A stretch of DNA of 64,000 nt from Botryotinia globosa (lineage: Eukaryota; Ascomycota; Leotiomycetes; Helotiales; Sclerotiniaceae), in assembly GCA_014898425.1 (NCBI GenBank), contig RCSZ01000015.1:930001-994000 (forward strand), written 5' to 3'. Under the pieces are notes generated by a model. The model had not been told where the DNA came from. It did no database searches and worked only from the letters and a program-made list of their open reading frames with translations. The position numbers and the translations under genes are program-made. Positions 47,701 to 59,344 of this stretch are shown here, piece by piece (the first letter of the stretch is position 1; the number at the start of each line of letters is the position of its first letter).

Positions 47701-48157
47701 TTCAAACTCCAACGAAAATTACAAACCCGCTTCCCAGCTCAACAACCATAGAGTTAGAAGGTATATTTGCAGCAATACTTTCTGCGGAACGCTCAAGGAC
47801 ATCTATCTCTGCGTTTGTAAGGTAGTATTCAGACAAATAAGTGATCTGACTCTATAAGTTAACATGGTCGATAGATTTTTCAAGCGAACGAATACCAACA
47901 TCTTCATAAATTTGTAGACCCCGCTCATCATACAAGAGCAGGGTAGGCAGACTCTTGAGACCGCTTTTTGGTCTCAAAGATGCCAATATCTCATCTTTCA
48001 ACTCAATTTCGGCACCATCATGGCGTATATCGATAATATTGAAATTCGAATTGTGATGTGATTTGGGCTTAGCTCCCGTGACTTTTGTCACATGAGGAGA
48101 CACGCATGAGACATCCTCGACAGCACCATTAGAGTTGCTGGGAATGAGAATAGCCAT
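44713..48157 (-). CDS. egt1: Ergothioneine biosynthesis protein 1 (histidine methyltransferase / sulfoxide synthase fusion)
   Basis: Twelve exons join in phase to 883 residues: 48157-47900, 47845-47727, 47676-47438, 47389-47275, 47222-47209, 47157-47136, 47076-46787, 46520-45706, 45655-45279, 45222-44969, 44916-44835, 44779-44713. Exons 5 and 6 are only 14 and 22 nt. The N-terminal half is an EgtD-like, SAM-dependent histidine trimethylase (EYYLTNAEIDVL, VVELGSG, DYYALDLSLKELERTL, KYSQEETAKLV). The C-terminal half is EgtB-like: a DinB part with GFEHEAMHLE (HX3HXE, about residues 510-516) and an earlier YLGHIP histidine as likely iron ligands, then an FGE-sulfatase domain ending ILGGSWATHPRIAGRKTFVNWYQRN. 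It makes hercynine and then hercynylcysteine sulfoxide. An in-frame ATG at 48388 could lengthen the N terminus but has no family support. The first donor, GTTGGT, was chosen by frame. Confidence 0.95.
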
Positions 48158-50218
48158 TCTGATAGAAGAGCTGAAATTGAGGGGGCTTGCAATATGGTAT
48201 TGGTGTATTGTTAATGCGTTTCGAGTTGGTTTGTATTCAAAGGAAGAGAGGTACTTAGAAGTAGTGTTAAGTGGTTGTTTACTTGGGGAATTATGGAAGG
48301 GAGCTAATATAGTTTCCCAAGCTCGCAGAAGCAAGCTAATAGCCGAGGAATTCTCATACTCATGTAAACTTACACAAAGATCTGACATATAGAACCTGTT
48401 ACAAAGGGAACTAGTGTAGATTAAAAGTTAGGCTTAAAAGACTGCAGGCAGGTCATGATGAAAAATCACCCGAAAGGGTGAAAGGGTGAATGGGGGTTCT
48501 CGGAGTTCTCGGGGTCAGCGTTAGGACGAGTACTACATGCCATTCAAGAATCGAGCCATTCAATAATTTGCTTGGAAGCAAGCTCGTTCTTTTCATTTCT
48601 TTGTTGAATGGTAAGGATCAATCATATGCAGAATTCCCCCCACATCGAAAGTAAGGGGTGACCTCATATTACTAAACTAACTCTTAACCCCTGGTGCCCC
48701 GCGGTATGATATGTTTACTTGGTTGTAGTAGATACTACTAAATCCACAGTTGTATGGACTTGTGAAAAATATAACTTATAAGCCGGTGGGAGATGTGAGG
48801 GAAGGTGTCGGATAGAAAATAGCGCAGGTGATGAAGTGTCTATTTAGATACGTATTTCGTTAGGCGTCTACCAAGGAGGATGCTTCATTGCATAACAGAT
48901 CTCTCATCTGCAAAATCATGGGAATGTATGTTTGTACAGACACTCAATACAGCACCACGGCATCGATCATGACTTCTCTTGGGATATCCGCCTATCCCGG
49001 TATAGAGTCTCAGTTCATTGCAAGCCAGGCCATTGCACAAACCGTAGATACTACCTAGCTTACACGCCAGTTTGCCAGGTAGAGTGTAATGGAGCTCCAG
49101 CTTGTGATCACAAGAGTCAATCGGTGCAAACAATTTCACTTACAATGCGATTGCATCGAGGCTTGTTTGTACTAGGCAGATGTAGCTAGCGGTTGATCGA
49201 TTAGTCCACCTGCCGCTTAGTATTGTGTATTCGAATAGCCTATCTCGAAACTGTGCAGGTAAACAACTAGTCATGACCAGTTGATTTGATTTATTTCCAT
49301 GAAATCGACCTGGAACTCTCCCGGAAATGCGGGGGGGAGGGGAGGAACTGGTGACAAGTTACTATATGTAATCTGTGAGCATAGGGTATCCATATCATTC
49401 ATTCATTCTTGGTCTCTTCTTGCCAACCTCTAGATGGTTCGAATTTTGACCTGAATATTCCTGCGCGTATCGAAAGATAACTGGGCCGAGTCTGCAATCG
49501 TGTATAGCTTTTGATACTTGCTTGGATGTCATTCTAAGCATTTCCAGACTCCACTTCGGGATGGTCAATACGCAGACGGCACAAGGGTATGGAATCATAT
49601 TGTAGTGGGGAAAGAAGACTACTAAATGGCTGTGAGTCTGTGACAAGCTGGCTTCATTTGTCCATGATAATAATTTCCCGACACAAGTCTGACTTTGAAG
49701 GAGCCTCGTATTTGTAGATTTGGTACACAAAAGCTATTCCAAACCCGTGGCTATCGAACTCGAGTGCAACCTTGGAAATGATAGAGAGAATGACATTTCA
49801 GAACCGTTACATAGCTGATCTGATACAAGAGCTTCGGCAATTTATTGAGGGTGTGAAGAGGGGTACATGATCACTTGACACACGTCTAACAGATTTGAGA
49901 ACCTTCTGATATCCCATTTGACATCAAGTAGAAAGTGATCTTCTGGAGAAGAATTAAAGAATTAAAGAACTTTCATCAACAAATCTTGCTATCCTTCATC
50001 GAAATTCATCTTGATGCAATATCACGTGACTGTACCTAATCTTATCGGTAGTTGGTTGCTCCGTCCGTTTGTTTACTTTTACGATCTTTGCAAACAACAT
50101 TGGAACGACGAAAGAACCCGATACCTATGCAAAACACACCCAGGTACAAAAACTGAGCATAACAATCTGCACTGTCAAGTTCCAATTTATATTAGAGATA
50201 CAACTATCACATTACAAA
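48158..50218. other. Divergent intergenic region between egt1 and nuf2, no gene recognised
   Basis: Must contain both promoters. Frames at 48885-49189 (both strands) and 49395-49730 (minus) are somewhat protein-like but have no domain and no supporting splice structure. No RNA gene was found. Confidence 0.45.
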
Positions 50219-51707
50219 ATGTCTTACAATCCGCGAATGAGCCTTGCTCCTAGCTCACAGCAACAAAATCGAGGCAAAAAGAAGGAGGAAGAGAGTGATT
50301 CGTTCATGCGTCTGGTAAGATGGCCATATCATGATTTCGTTGAAATCCCACTGATCGTAATAGCCCGACAAAGAAATTGCAGGATGCATCAGCGATATAG
50401 GTGTACCATTTACTGCAGCAGACCTGTTAAAGCCCAATCCGCTCCAAATTCAAATGATCTTCGAATGGTTTGCAGAGCTGCTCATGAACACGACTCGCGA
50501 TACAGTTGATCCTGCTATGCGTGCAGCTTCCGAAGACGTGTGTGAAGACTATCCTGATATAGTTCCGGCAGAAACTAGGAATCTCATGGGTTTCTATGTT
50601 AGTTTACGCAAGTTGCTATTTGAATGTGGCATTACGGATTTCTCGTTTCAAGATTTATACAAGCCAACACACGACCGCCTAGTGAAGATATTCTCTTACA
50701 TCATCAACTTTGTACGATTCAGAGAAAGTCAAACACAGGTTATCGATGAACACTTCAACAAGGCCGAGACTACAAAGGTTCGAATCGAGACGCTATATAT
50801 GGAAAACCAAGAGATGGAAAGCCGCTTGGATGAGTTAAAACGGAACCGCAGGGCAATGGAGGTCCATATTTCAGAAAAAGTTAAGCGTAATGAAGAGCTG
50901 AAAAAGAGGCTCTTAAAATTGCGCCAAAGCCAAGACAAAATGGCACGACGATTTGAAGGACTCACTAAAAAGAAGAAGGAGATGACTGCCATTTTGGAGG
51001 AGAAAACTGCTGCGACTATCGAATTGCGACAAGAAAGCTCAAAGTTACAACCATATGTATCTCAGTCACCAGCTGCTCTGCAAGCGTCATTGACAGACTT
51101 GAGCAACGCACTAAACACAGACAAGTCGCAAATCGATGCCTTGGATCGACGGGCCCGAGCATTGCAGACTTCAACCGATACATTTACAGTAGTCTCTGCA
51201 GATGTAGTGTCGTGTACAAAACTTTCGGAAGAGATTTCGATCGAATTAGCAAAGGAGGAAGATGAAAATGTGAAATGGGCGAGACAACGAGACGCCCTTG
51301 GTGAAAGAGAAAACAATGTTCGTGAAGTGGAGAGAACCGAGACTTTGCTACAGCGACAATTGTCGAAACATCTTGAACGAACAGAGAAATTGAGAGATGG
51401 TAGCAAAGCAAAGGCTATGAGTGCTAAGGAGAGGATGGAAGAATTGCGGGCCGTGCATAGAAAGCTCACAGAAGAGAGAAACGAAAAAGGCAGGGAGATG
51501 GAGAGGAGGAAAGTAAGGATAGAGCAGACAGAGAAAAAGGTATGCACATTAGAAATTCTGCTAAAAGCCTACAAATTCACTGACACACCACAGATGGCGG
51601 ATTTGAAAGAAAACATTGAGAATGAGATACATAGTGCGCATGACGAATTCTTGAAGATGGACTCGCATATTAAGCTATACATCACGGAAATGGAGCAGTC
51701 TATTTGA
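50219..51707 (+). CDS. nuf2: Kinetochore protein Nuf2 (Ndc80 complex)
   Basis: Exons 50219-50314, 50364-51539 and 51594-51707 give 461 residues, close to yeast Nuf2 (451). The N-terminal calponin-homology-like head (about 30-150) includes [26 protein letters not shown] and [16 protein letters not shown]. From about residue 150 the protein is an almost continuous coiled coil (METRLDEL-like heptads, [16 protein letters not shown]), ending in a short helix ([18 protein letters not shown]). Nuf2 pairs with Ndc80 and links kinetochores to spindle microtubules. The third intron boundary is odd: the 54-nt intron (51540-51593) keeps the frame and has no stop, so retention would insert 18 residues into the coiled coil. 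The 5' ATG context and head alignment support the start. The 3' end converges on the next gene with 164 bp between stop codons. Confidence 0.95.
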
Positions 51708-51871
51708 TATGGGGTTAAGCTTTTGGATTTCATGTTGGACTAGCGATCATGACAGGCATGCTGATGAATTGGTATTAAAGGTTGGGGGGTTGGTGGCGTT
51801 TGGGTATACCTATTGATATATGATGATAATGGCTTCCAAGCAAATGTGTTCCTTTCTCTGTTTATAGATCA

Positions 51872-52711
51872 CTATGTACGATGACTCCATTCTGCATTTT
51901 CGAAATCAAACCATCTTGCGAATATCTGGCCAACCTCTATGGTTCTCCCACTCCAACCGCTATCTTCACTCTCTAACCCAGTGCGCCTCACACTTCCATT
52001 GAGCATCGGAACATGTTCATCCCACCCCTTCCGAGTTCTATTGTCTCGTCCTATGTTCTCACCTGATTCAAACCCATTTCTGTCATTGGTTGGACCGGCA
52101 ACGTCTTCATTACCATCGGCATCCACTTCCACCAACTCACTAATTTCTGCTTTCCTCTCCCTCTCTTCTAAACACACCACTACCCTCTTGTCCCTTCCAC
52201 CAATTTCAACCAGATCCGCCAAACTCCTATTTAAACCCTGCGCACTCCACTCACTTGTATCCCTATGTAAGTCTATCAATCCATACACAACAATCATCGC
52301 CCTTTTTCTACCCACCTTATCCCATTTTTGATCTGGTGGAGCTCCGATCTTTGAAGCTGCATCTGGGGAAAGGACAGAGAGATGGGCGCGCAAATAAGAG
52401 ATCGTGGGAATATAAATTATAGATACATGACGTGAGAGGGAGACCTGGTGGAGAGTCTTGATGAGGAGTGAGTGAGAAGGCGTTTGAGATTGCGCGTCGC
52501 GGGTCGCTGGATTGGGAGGAGAGGAGGGTATGTCGACGGGTGAAGATGGTAATGGTGGAGTGCTCGAGGTGACATCTGCGAGAAGGGAGGAGATGAACGC
52601 GGCGCGAGGTTTGCAAATCAAGATAGTGGTAGGATAAGCACCATGATTCAATATCCAAGTCAAGAGTTCGGAAGGAAGAGCCGGCGGTAGTGTGATATAT
52701 GAGGGTGACAT
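51872..52711 (-). CDS. Uncharacterised protein, possible degenerate RecA-like fold
   Basis: A single exon of 279 residues begins MSPSYITLPPALPSELL. Visible features are a strand followed by a loop (TTILICKPRAAFISSLL), a second strand-loop (HVSIIYIPTISYLRAHLSVL), a third (AMIVVYGLIDLHRDTSEWSAQGLNRSLADLVEIG) with the next strand RVVVCLEER, and a C-terminal VGQIFARWFDFENAEW. This order of strands recalls RecA-like domains that have lost a Walker A lysine, as in some Rad51-paralogue or Elongator (Elp4-6) proteins, but I cannot place it in a family. A Ser/Pro-rich loop (52500-52570) is probably disordered. It shares a 337-bp divergent promoter region with the AP-3 beta gene. The open frame, start and length are convincing; the function is unknown. 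Confidence 0.7.
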   Translation of the reverse strand: MSPSYITLPPALPSELLTWILNHGAYPTTILICKPRAAFISSLLADVTSSTPPLPSSPVDIPSSPPNPATRDAQSQTPSHSLLIKTLHQVSLSRHVSIIYIPTISYLRAHLSVLSPDAASKIGAPPDQKWDKVGRKRAMIVVYGLIDLHRDTSEWSAQGLNRSLADLVEIGGRDKRVVVCLEERERKAEISELVEVDADGNEDVAGPTNDRNGFESGENIGRDNRTRKGWDEHVPMLNGSVRRTGLESEDSGWSGRTIEVGQIFARWFDFENAEWSHRT

Positions 52712-53048
52712 TTCGAGCGCAGTGCAGTTGTCGTTCTTTTGTTTTGGGCTCGATAATGATATTCGTTTCTAGAGAATTGAACTACAATTAGTGCTGAATG
52801 TTAATGATCCATAGTAAACGTATTCCCCGAGATCTGTACCACGAGAACTAAGTCATCGACAACACATATATGGACAATAACGAGTGGTGATAAAAAACAA
52901 AGAATTCAGAATTCTTCAAGGTTGTCATTACCAAATGATGCAATCCCGCAAATATGCGGAGCCAGATCAATAATAATCGCTTATAGCCCCACCATTACAA
53001 GCTCCCATTGATCATGTTCCTCTGTAATCTCCTTACGTTGTTCATGAA
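52712..53048. promoter_or_regulatory. 337-bp divergent promoter region (unknown gene / AP-3 beta)
   Basis: This spacer separates the start of the minus-strand unknown gene and the plus-strand AP-3 beta gene, so it must carry both promoters. No TATA or specific factor site was identified with confidence. Confidence 0.5.
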
Positions 53049-55725
53049 ATGGAATCCATATCTAGAATATCCAGCTTGCTGGAAAGTGGTACGAACTTTT
53101 CTTTTCCTGCTTCACTTCACCAAGACACGAATCTGCGATCATGTGGCACAATGACTTTATGCTAACAACGACAATAGCAAGAGAACTCACACTCGATGCC
53201 GCGCAATCTGCAAGGAGCTCTCGAGGAGCGGGGGCGCTGAAGACGTTGCCGCCCCAGCAAATAAAGAAGTTGTTAGATAGCAGACATGATAGAGAGGTTT
53301 TGGAGGGGTTGAGGAAGGTCGTTTCTGTATGTTTCCCCGATTTCCTTGCGCATCTTCGCCAGGCCAACATGGGGCTTGAAAGTCGAGACATAAGCTCTAA
53401 CAGAACTTGCAGATGATGTACCGATCCCAGCCATGCCTCACATTCTTCTCGTCCGTCGTAAAAAACGTCGCATCCCCGAATATTGAGATCAAAAAGCTGG
53501 TTTACATCTATCTCCTCAACCATGCGGAGCAAGAACCGGACCTGGCCCTCCTCTCTATAAATACGATTCAAAAGTCTCTCTCTGATGGAAACCCACAAGT
53601 TAGAGCTCTTGCTCTCAAGACCATGTCCGGAATTCGTGTGCCTGTCATTAGTCAAATCGTGTCGTTAGCCATCAAGAAGGGGCTGGGGGATATGAGTCCC
53701 TACGTTAGAAAAGCGGCAGCTTTAGCCATCCCGAAGTGCTACAGATTGGATCCAAATACCCTCCCACAGCTTCTAGATTACCTCTCGACTTTACTGGGCG
53801 ATCGACAATACTACGTAGCAGGTGCAGCAGTGACCGCTTTCCTAGAAATATGCCCGGAACGTCTTGACCTTATTCACAAGCATTACAGGGGTCTCGTAAA
53901 GAAATTAGTTGATATGGACGAGTGGTCACAAATGGCCACTCTTCACTTAATGACTATCTACTCCCGAAAATCATTCCCCAAACGCACCCGGCGCGTCCGC
54001 AAAGCCACTCCTAAAAGCAACGAAAACCAAGAAAATTTCTACGGTGATTCCGATGCCGAACAAGAAGAAGAAGATACCGAAGAAAGCAGCGAAACAATCC
54101 AGGTCCTCGATCCAGATCTCGAGCTTCTCCTCAAAAGTATCAAACCACTTCTCCAGTCCCGCAATTCTGGTGTCGTGGTAGCAGTATCCCGTTGCTACGT
54201 AGCTCTCGGGACACCAGAATATATAAACCATTGTATCGGTCCTCTTATCGCTCTTCTACGCGGCCCCTCTGATATCCAGCATATAGCCCTCTACAATATT
54301 GTCTCCGTATGTCTCCAGCGCCCCGAAGCTTTCGTAAAATACGCCTCTCATTTCCTAGTCCGATCAACCGACCTACCCCAAGTATGGGAACTCAAACTCG
54401 AATTGCTCACCCTAATTTTCCCACATTGCGATTCCTATATCAAAAGTCTAATACTCAATGAGCTGGAGCATTTCTCCCGTGGCTCAGACCGGGAATTGGT
54501 GAGAGAGTCAGTAAGGGCTATTGGTCGATGTGCACAGAGTGATTCTAGAACATCCGCAAGATGTTTACGTTTACTGTTGAAGCAAATTACAAGTCTAGAT
54601 GGTAATCTAGTCGCAGAGTCACTTACTGTAATCAGGCATCTTATACAACAAAATCCAGCATCTCACACACATACCGTTATTCGGTTAGCTAAGAATCTAG
54701 ACACAGCTACAAACCCGCGGGCTCGAGCTACTATTATTTGGCTTGTAGGAGAATTTGCTGGCACTGATGGGGAGAACAACATTGCACCTGATGTTCTTCG
54801 GATTTTGGCAAAGGGCTTTGCTGATGAAGCAGAGCCTGCAAAATTACAAATTGTTCTTCTAGCTGCTAAAGTCTATCTACATCATCTAAATCGGATTACG
54901 CCAGAACCTGAACCTATCAAACCTTCATCACCTCCCCAGGCTTCCCACGATTATGCCGGCATTGAAGAAGGAAATGAAGGATTCGCATCCCTGGACTCAC
55001 CTCCACAAACCTCATTCTCTCCACCCCCCGAACCAGAATCTGAACCTGATCACCCCATCATCGTTCTCTGGAACTACATCCTTCTTCTTGCACGCTACGA
55101 TACCTCATACGACCTCCGCGACCGCACCCGTCTTTACAAATCTCTCCTCGCAATTCCCTCATCCACTCAACTCGCATCTCTCATGCTTCTTGCCCCTAAA
55201 CCCATACCCCACACACCTAGTCCCTCCGAAAACCGCACTAGCTTTACACTCGGAAGCGCCAGTCTCGTTGTTGGCGAAGAGGGCGGTATGCATGGACTAA
55301 AGGGCTATGAGGCACTACCTCCTTGGGTAGAAGCTGGCTCCGAGCCAGACCCTTCGTTACGAGAACCTGATTCCGCCCGAAATGAATATGAAGAGAAGAA
55401 AGTCATGACTGCAGGACAGATATTAGATAGTGCGGTGAAAGATTTCAGGCCCAGTGTTTCGCCATCCAAGACGAATGGATTCAATGCTGGCGGCTCTGGT
55501 ACGGCTCCTGGAAAGGAAAAGACCCTTGATGACTGGCTAGCCGAGTCTGAGCAGGAGGAAAGCGAGGAAGAAGAAGAAGAAGAAGAAGAAGAAGAAGAAG
55601 AAGACGACGACGATGAAGAATCTGGAGAAACAGATGAAGAGTCCGGAGATGAAGACTCCGATGAAGCGGAAGAGGAAGAAAGTAGTGATGACGATGACGA
55701 AGAACACGATAGATTAGTCAAATAA
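53049..55725 (+). CDS. apl6: AP-3 adaptor complex subunit beta
   Basis: Three exons (53049-53088, 53178-53326, 53413-55725) give 833 residues. The first 13 residues (MESISRISSLLES) continue as ARELTLDAAQSARSS, and then the adaptin trunk: KKLLDSRHDREVLEGLRKVVS, MMYRSQPC, SSVVKNVASPNIEIKKLVYIYLLNHAE, SYVRKAAALAIPK-like HEAT repeats to about residue 500. A hinge follows, then a very acidic Glu/Asp/Ser tail of some 70 residues near the end, a mark of AP-3 beta subunits. The complex carries cargo from the Golgi or endosome to the vacuole. A mixed acid insert (NFYGDSDAEQEEEDTEES) interrupts the trunk near residue 220. The small exons 1 and 2 were chosen because they restore the conserved N terminus in phase. 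Confidence 0.95.
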
Positions 55726-55878
55726 TTGATATCCTGCCGCGCGACTGGCTGCGCTACCCTCTGAAAATACAAACATGGCTGAATGGAATGCCTTACACTA
55801 GGAGGCTTACTGCTACAATAAATCTTACACAGGCATGAAATACTTAGTCACAACAACATTAGAGTAATACCAATGAAT

Positions 55879-56103
55879 TTAAATCCAAAGATCATCGTTT
55901 GATAAAGAGCCAGGGACAAAAAGAAGCCCACTAGCATTACTATTAGCCAAAGCAAGTAGCTTGGCATTAAATACTACTGAATTATCCTGCTCTCCTACAA
56001 GACTTTTGAACCTGGCGTTCGCTCTGAACAACAAGTAGTCTTGAGCAGAACAAACGGATTCCCACTGAAGAGTCTCAAAATAGAATAAATTGTCTAGGTT
56101 CAT
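55879..56103 (-). CDS. Small orphan open frame, 74 residues
   Basis: The frame starts with ATG (MNLDNLFYFETLQWESVC) and ends LLFVPGSLSNDDLWI before TAA. It lies between two converging genes. Its composition is protein-like, and the middle (ARFKSLVGEQ ... AKLLALANSNASGLLFV) looks vaguely like the opening strands of a beta-propeller such as those of Nup159-type proteins, but this is weak. It could be a real small gene, a remnant, or chance sequence within a 3' UTR. Confidence 0.25.
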   Translation of the reverse strand: MNLDNLFYFETLQWESVCSAQDYLLFRANARFKSLVGEQDNSVVFNAKLLALANSNASGLLFVPGSLSNDDLWI

Positions 56104-56392
56104 TCACTCCATCGGCCCTTGCAATGCCATAAAATGCATTGATGCATGCGCAATGAGGATTGTACAGAAAACCATCAACTGAAAAGGCATTCCTGAACTC
56201 CATCTCAAAAAACCCGAATAACGCCGCTCATGCATGAAATTTTTTATTTGTACAAAGAATATAAACAGAGCCGTGATGGACAACCGACTACTTGAAGGTT
56301 TGCTAAATCCAAAAGGCTCTTTTGCAAACTATATGCGGTTTACCTGACCAAGACCAGCCACCAATCATCAAGGGGGTTTGATAGGAATTTAG

Positions 56393-59344
56393 CTACCAAC
56401 GGCGACTGCGAAATAATATATTAGCACATGCAGACAATATCAAGCTTTAAATCTTACCCATAAGCTGCATCGACCACTGGTGGAGCTCTTTTGAGTTTTG
56501 GAGTGACTTCCTCAGATAACCGCGACGATTCCTTGCCCTTCTTGCCACTGATTATTCGGACGATTTTTCGTGGTTTCGCAGGTTCCTTCTTTATTTCCGC
56601 AAGGATTTCTAATGAAGTGGGACTCAAAGGAGAATCCACCGCAGCATTTCCGTCGTCTTTCTGCCCGTTTTCCTTATCATTGTCCGTGTGATCAGGTGGA
56701 GGTGGTGTTGTCGTAACATTGTGTTCTGGCCAAGGGTCGAACATAGGTTCCTCTTCAATTGGTGGTGGTGGTGGCGGGGGTATGTTGAAGCCTTGGGGTC
56801 CGGAAGTTGAAGGGCGAGCATTAGCATAGCTTGGGTCTTGTCTAAAAGGTTGACCTGCCATGTTAGCATTGAAAGGATGTCGCTGGGCATTATAAGGCTG
56901 TTGAACGTTGTAAGGAGGCTGTTGAGGACTAAAAGGGTGCTGCTGGGCAATAAATGGAGGTTGTTGGGCATTGAACGGTGGTTGCTGGTTGTATGGAGGC
57001 TGCTGGGCATTATAAGGAGTTTGGTGTGGATTATAAGGAGTTTGGTGTGGATTGTAAGGAGGTTGTTGAGCATTGAAAGAAGGCTGACGATTATATGAAG
57101 GCTGCTGCTGAGCATTGAAAGTAGGCTGTTGGCTGTATGGAGGCTGGGATTGAGGATTATATGGCGGTTGCTGAGCATTGAAAGGAGGCTGTTGATGAGC
57201 ATTGAAAGGAGGCTGTTGATGAGCATTGAAAGAAGGTTGCTGAGTATACGGAGGCTGCTGCTGAGCATTGAAAACGGGTTGTTGGTTGTGTTGGGTGTTT
57301 TGAGAATTGTAGGGAGTTTGCTGACTTTCATAAAGAGGTTGCCGGGGACTGTAGATAGGCTGCTGGAGGTCCTCAATGGGAATCATGACTGGAGGTCCAG
57401 GCTCAACCGGTTTCGGAGCACCGGAAACACCCAAAGATGCCAGCAATGCCTCAGTTGGGTCGGCACTCTCTCCCGCCTGAGGAGCCCAAATATCGTCTGG
57501 CGCTTCAGCAAGAGTTGGGGAGTTGTTCAATGCATTATCACTACTGAATCTGGGCAAGCCATCCGCAGATTTGAATGACTGGTCATCAACCTTTTGACGT
57601 TTGTTGTTTTTCAGAGTAGAAACATCAGCTTGCAGTTGTTCATCGATATCATCTTGATCCGTTGGGCTTGGCTTACGCTTACCACTGCGCGGTATATTTG
57701 CAGCTGTGGATTTTCGAGTTGCAATTGATACATGTGCATCGCCATGCCTCGATTTCATAAGAGTATCTAGTTCTTGAAAAGGTACTGAATCATCTCTAGC
57801 TTTTAACTCTTGGAAAGTTGGATCTTCTTGTAAGTATGGCCATTGCGGTGTCTTTCTGACACTTTGTCTATACTCCTTTAAATTTTCTTTTCTTGCATAC
57901 CTTGAAATTGAGATGGTTGATTTTTTGTCGATGAGAGGGACTGGAGTCATATCAAATCTGTTGGCTAAAGGCTGGGCAAGTGCAACAGTTTCGTGTCTTT
58001 GGCCTGCAGCTTGGAAGATCTTTTTGTAATCCCAATTGAATTGCTTTTCCTCATCAGTCCGGTGACTGTCCTCCTTTAAAACGGCTGGTTGGCCATCCCA
58101 TTCAGATATGTTATCTCTTGAGCTGGGCGAGCCATAGGGTGTACTTGCCACACTTGAGGTCCTTGAAGGTATTGGTACCTCAGGGGGTTGAGAAGAAGCT
58201 TTGGAAGGGGCGGTAAGTGTAGTATCTTTGGATCGAGGTATGTACAGTCCGCGTTTATTCAACTCTGGGGACGCCATTGGTGGATTCTGGGATGCCGCCC
58301 GACTTGTACTTTGCTGAGGCTGCTGAGATCCCATCCGGCTTTCCCCTTGCTGGGCCCACATGCGACTTTCACTTTGCTGAGATTGTTGTGATTGGGACCT
58401 CCTGAACTCACGATTATAGCCAAGATTTGATTGCAATTGTCCTTGCTGTTGTTGTGGTCCATTAGGGGGAGATGCCGCTGGCGGTGAACCAATCCATTGC
58501 CCATGATTTGGCGTGCCGTTGCTTTGATGAGGTACTGATGAACTTCGGCTATTGTAACCTTGATTGTAACCATTGTTTTGAGGCTGAAAGGGGGTGGGTG
58601 GGGCTGATGGGGGAGGATACTGTGGACCATTTTGGCTGTGAGTTGGTGGTCCATACTGTTGTGGTGAATTAGATTGGGGATGTTGATTATACGGAGCTTG
58701 ATAGCCTTGAGATCCATGTTGCTGTTGAGATGGATGATTGTAGTTAGCTCCATTGGCAACAGGTTGTTGATTAGGATACGCCTGTTGTGGAGGGCCCTGT
58801 GGCTGTAGATTTGGCGCGGAATGTTGCTGGTACAGCGGACTCGGAGCAGATGGCATTGGCCCATTGAACTGAGAATTTTGGCCAGGGTCCGTGAATTGTG
58901 ACATTAGAGCATTCCCAGGGCCAGCATAGGGAGCATATTTGGAACCCGTTTGACCATTTTGAGCGTTTGCCCACTGTTTTGGTTGGGGTGGTGCACCATA
59001 TCCATTAACATTTGTTGTCTGGGGAGCAACCACAGCACTTGTCGTTGTTAGCCCAACTCTTGGCAAAAGCAAAAGATACGAGAAGAAAGCATCAAGATAT
59101 GGAAACAAATCATCACTCACGCTTGACCACTTTGATTTTGATTCGGACAATCCTTGACGAAATGCCCTTCTTGACCACACGTGAAGCATATTGGAAGACG
59201 AGGTGTCTTATTAGGTACAGGAGCATTGTAAGAATTGTTGTAGTTTTGAGGTGGGCCAGAGTAAATATTGTTGTAGTTATGTGGTGGCCCTTGAGGACCA
59301 CCTTGAGACCAATTTCCCAACATAACGGACTCTCCTTTATACAA
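56393..59344 (-). CDS. CCHC zinc-knuckle protein with long Q/N/P-rich repeat region
   Basis: The proposed exons are 59344-59121, 59058-56458 and a 13-nt last exon 56405-56393, giving 945 residues. If the last intron is retained, the frame stops at 56454 after AAYG; splicing gives AAYGRRW. A single CX2CX4HX4C knuckle (CFTCGQEGHFVKDC, residues 53-66) suggests single-stranded nucleic-acid binding. The next 350 residues are Gln/Pro/Ser/Asn-rich. A central, more ordered part includes FNWDYKKIFQAAGQRHETVALAQPLANRF and RKTPQWPYLQEDPTFQELK. Near residues 600-770 a degenerate array of (P/Q)-(P/S)-(F/Y)-N-A/P-Q-Q units recurs about twenty times. The tail is basic with SPTSLEILAEIKKEP. Low-complexity proteins of this kind are often RNA-associated, but the specific function is unknown. 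The start could also be the ATG eight codons later. Confidence 0.75.
56880..57330 (-). repeat. In-gene tandem repeat encoding QQPPYNPQ/QQPPFNAQ units
   Basis: Units of about 24-36 bases (reading GGAGGCTGTTG on the plus strand) recur about twenty times with substitutions and length changes, including one exact local duplication near 57180-57230. The repeat keeps the reading frame of the zinc-knuckle gene. Confidence 0.85.

Noticed and set aside
47852..48388. Extended egt1 N terminus from the ATG at 48388
   Set aside because: The added 77 residues have no family counterpart, and the ATG at 48157 gives the expected N terminus; more likely 5' UTR.
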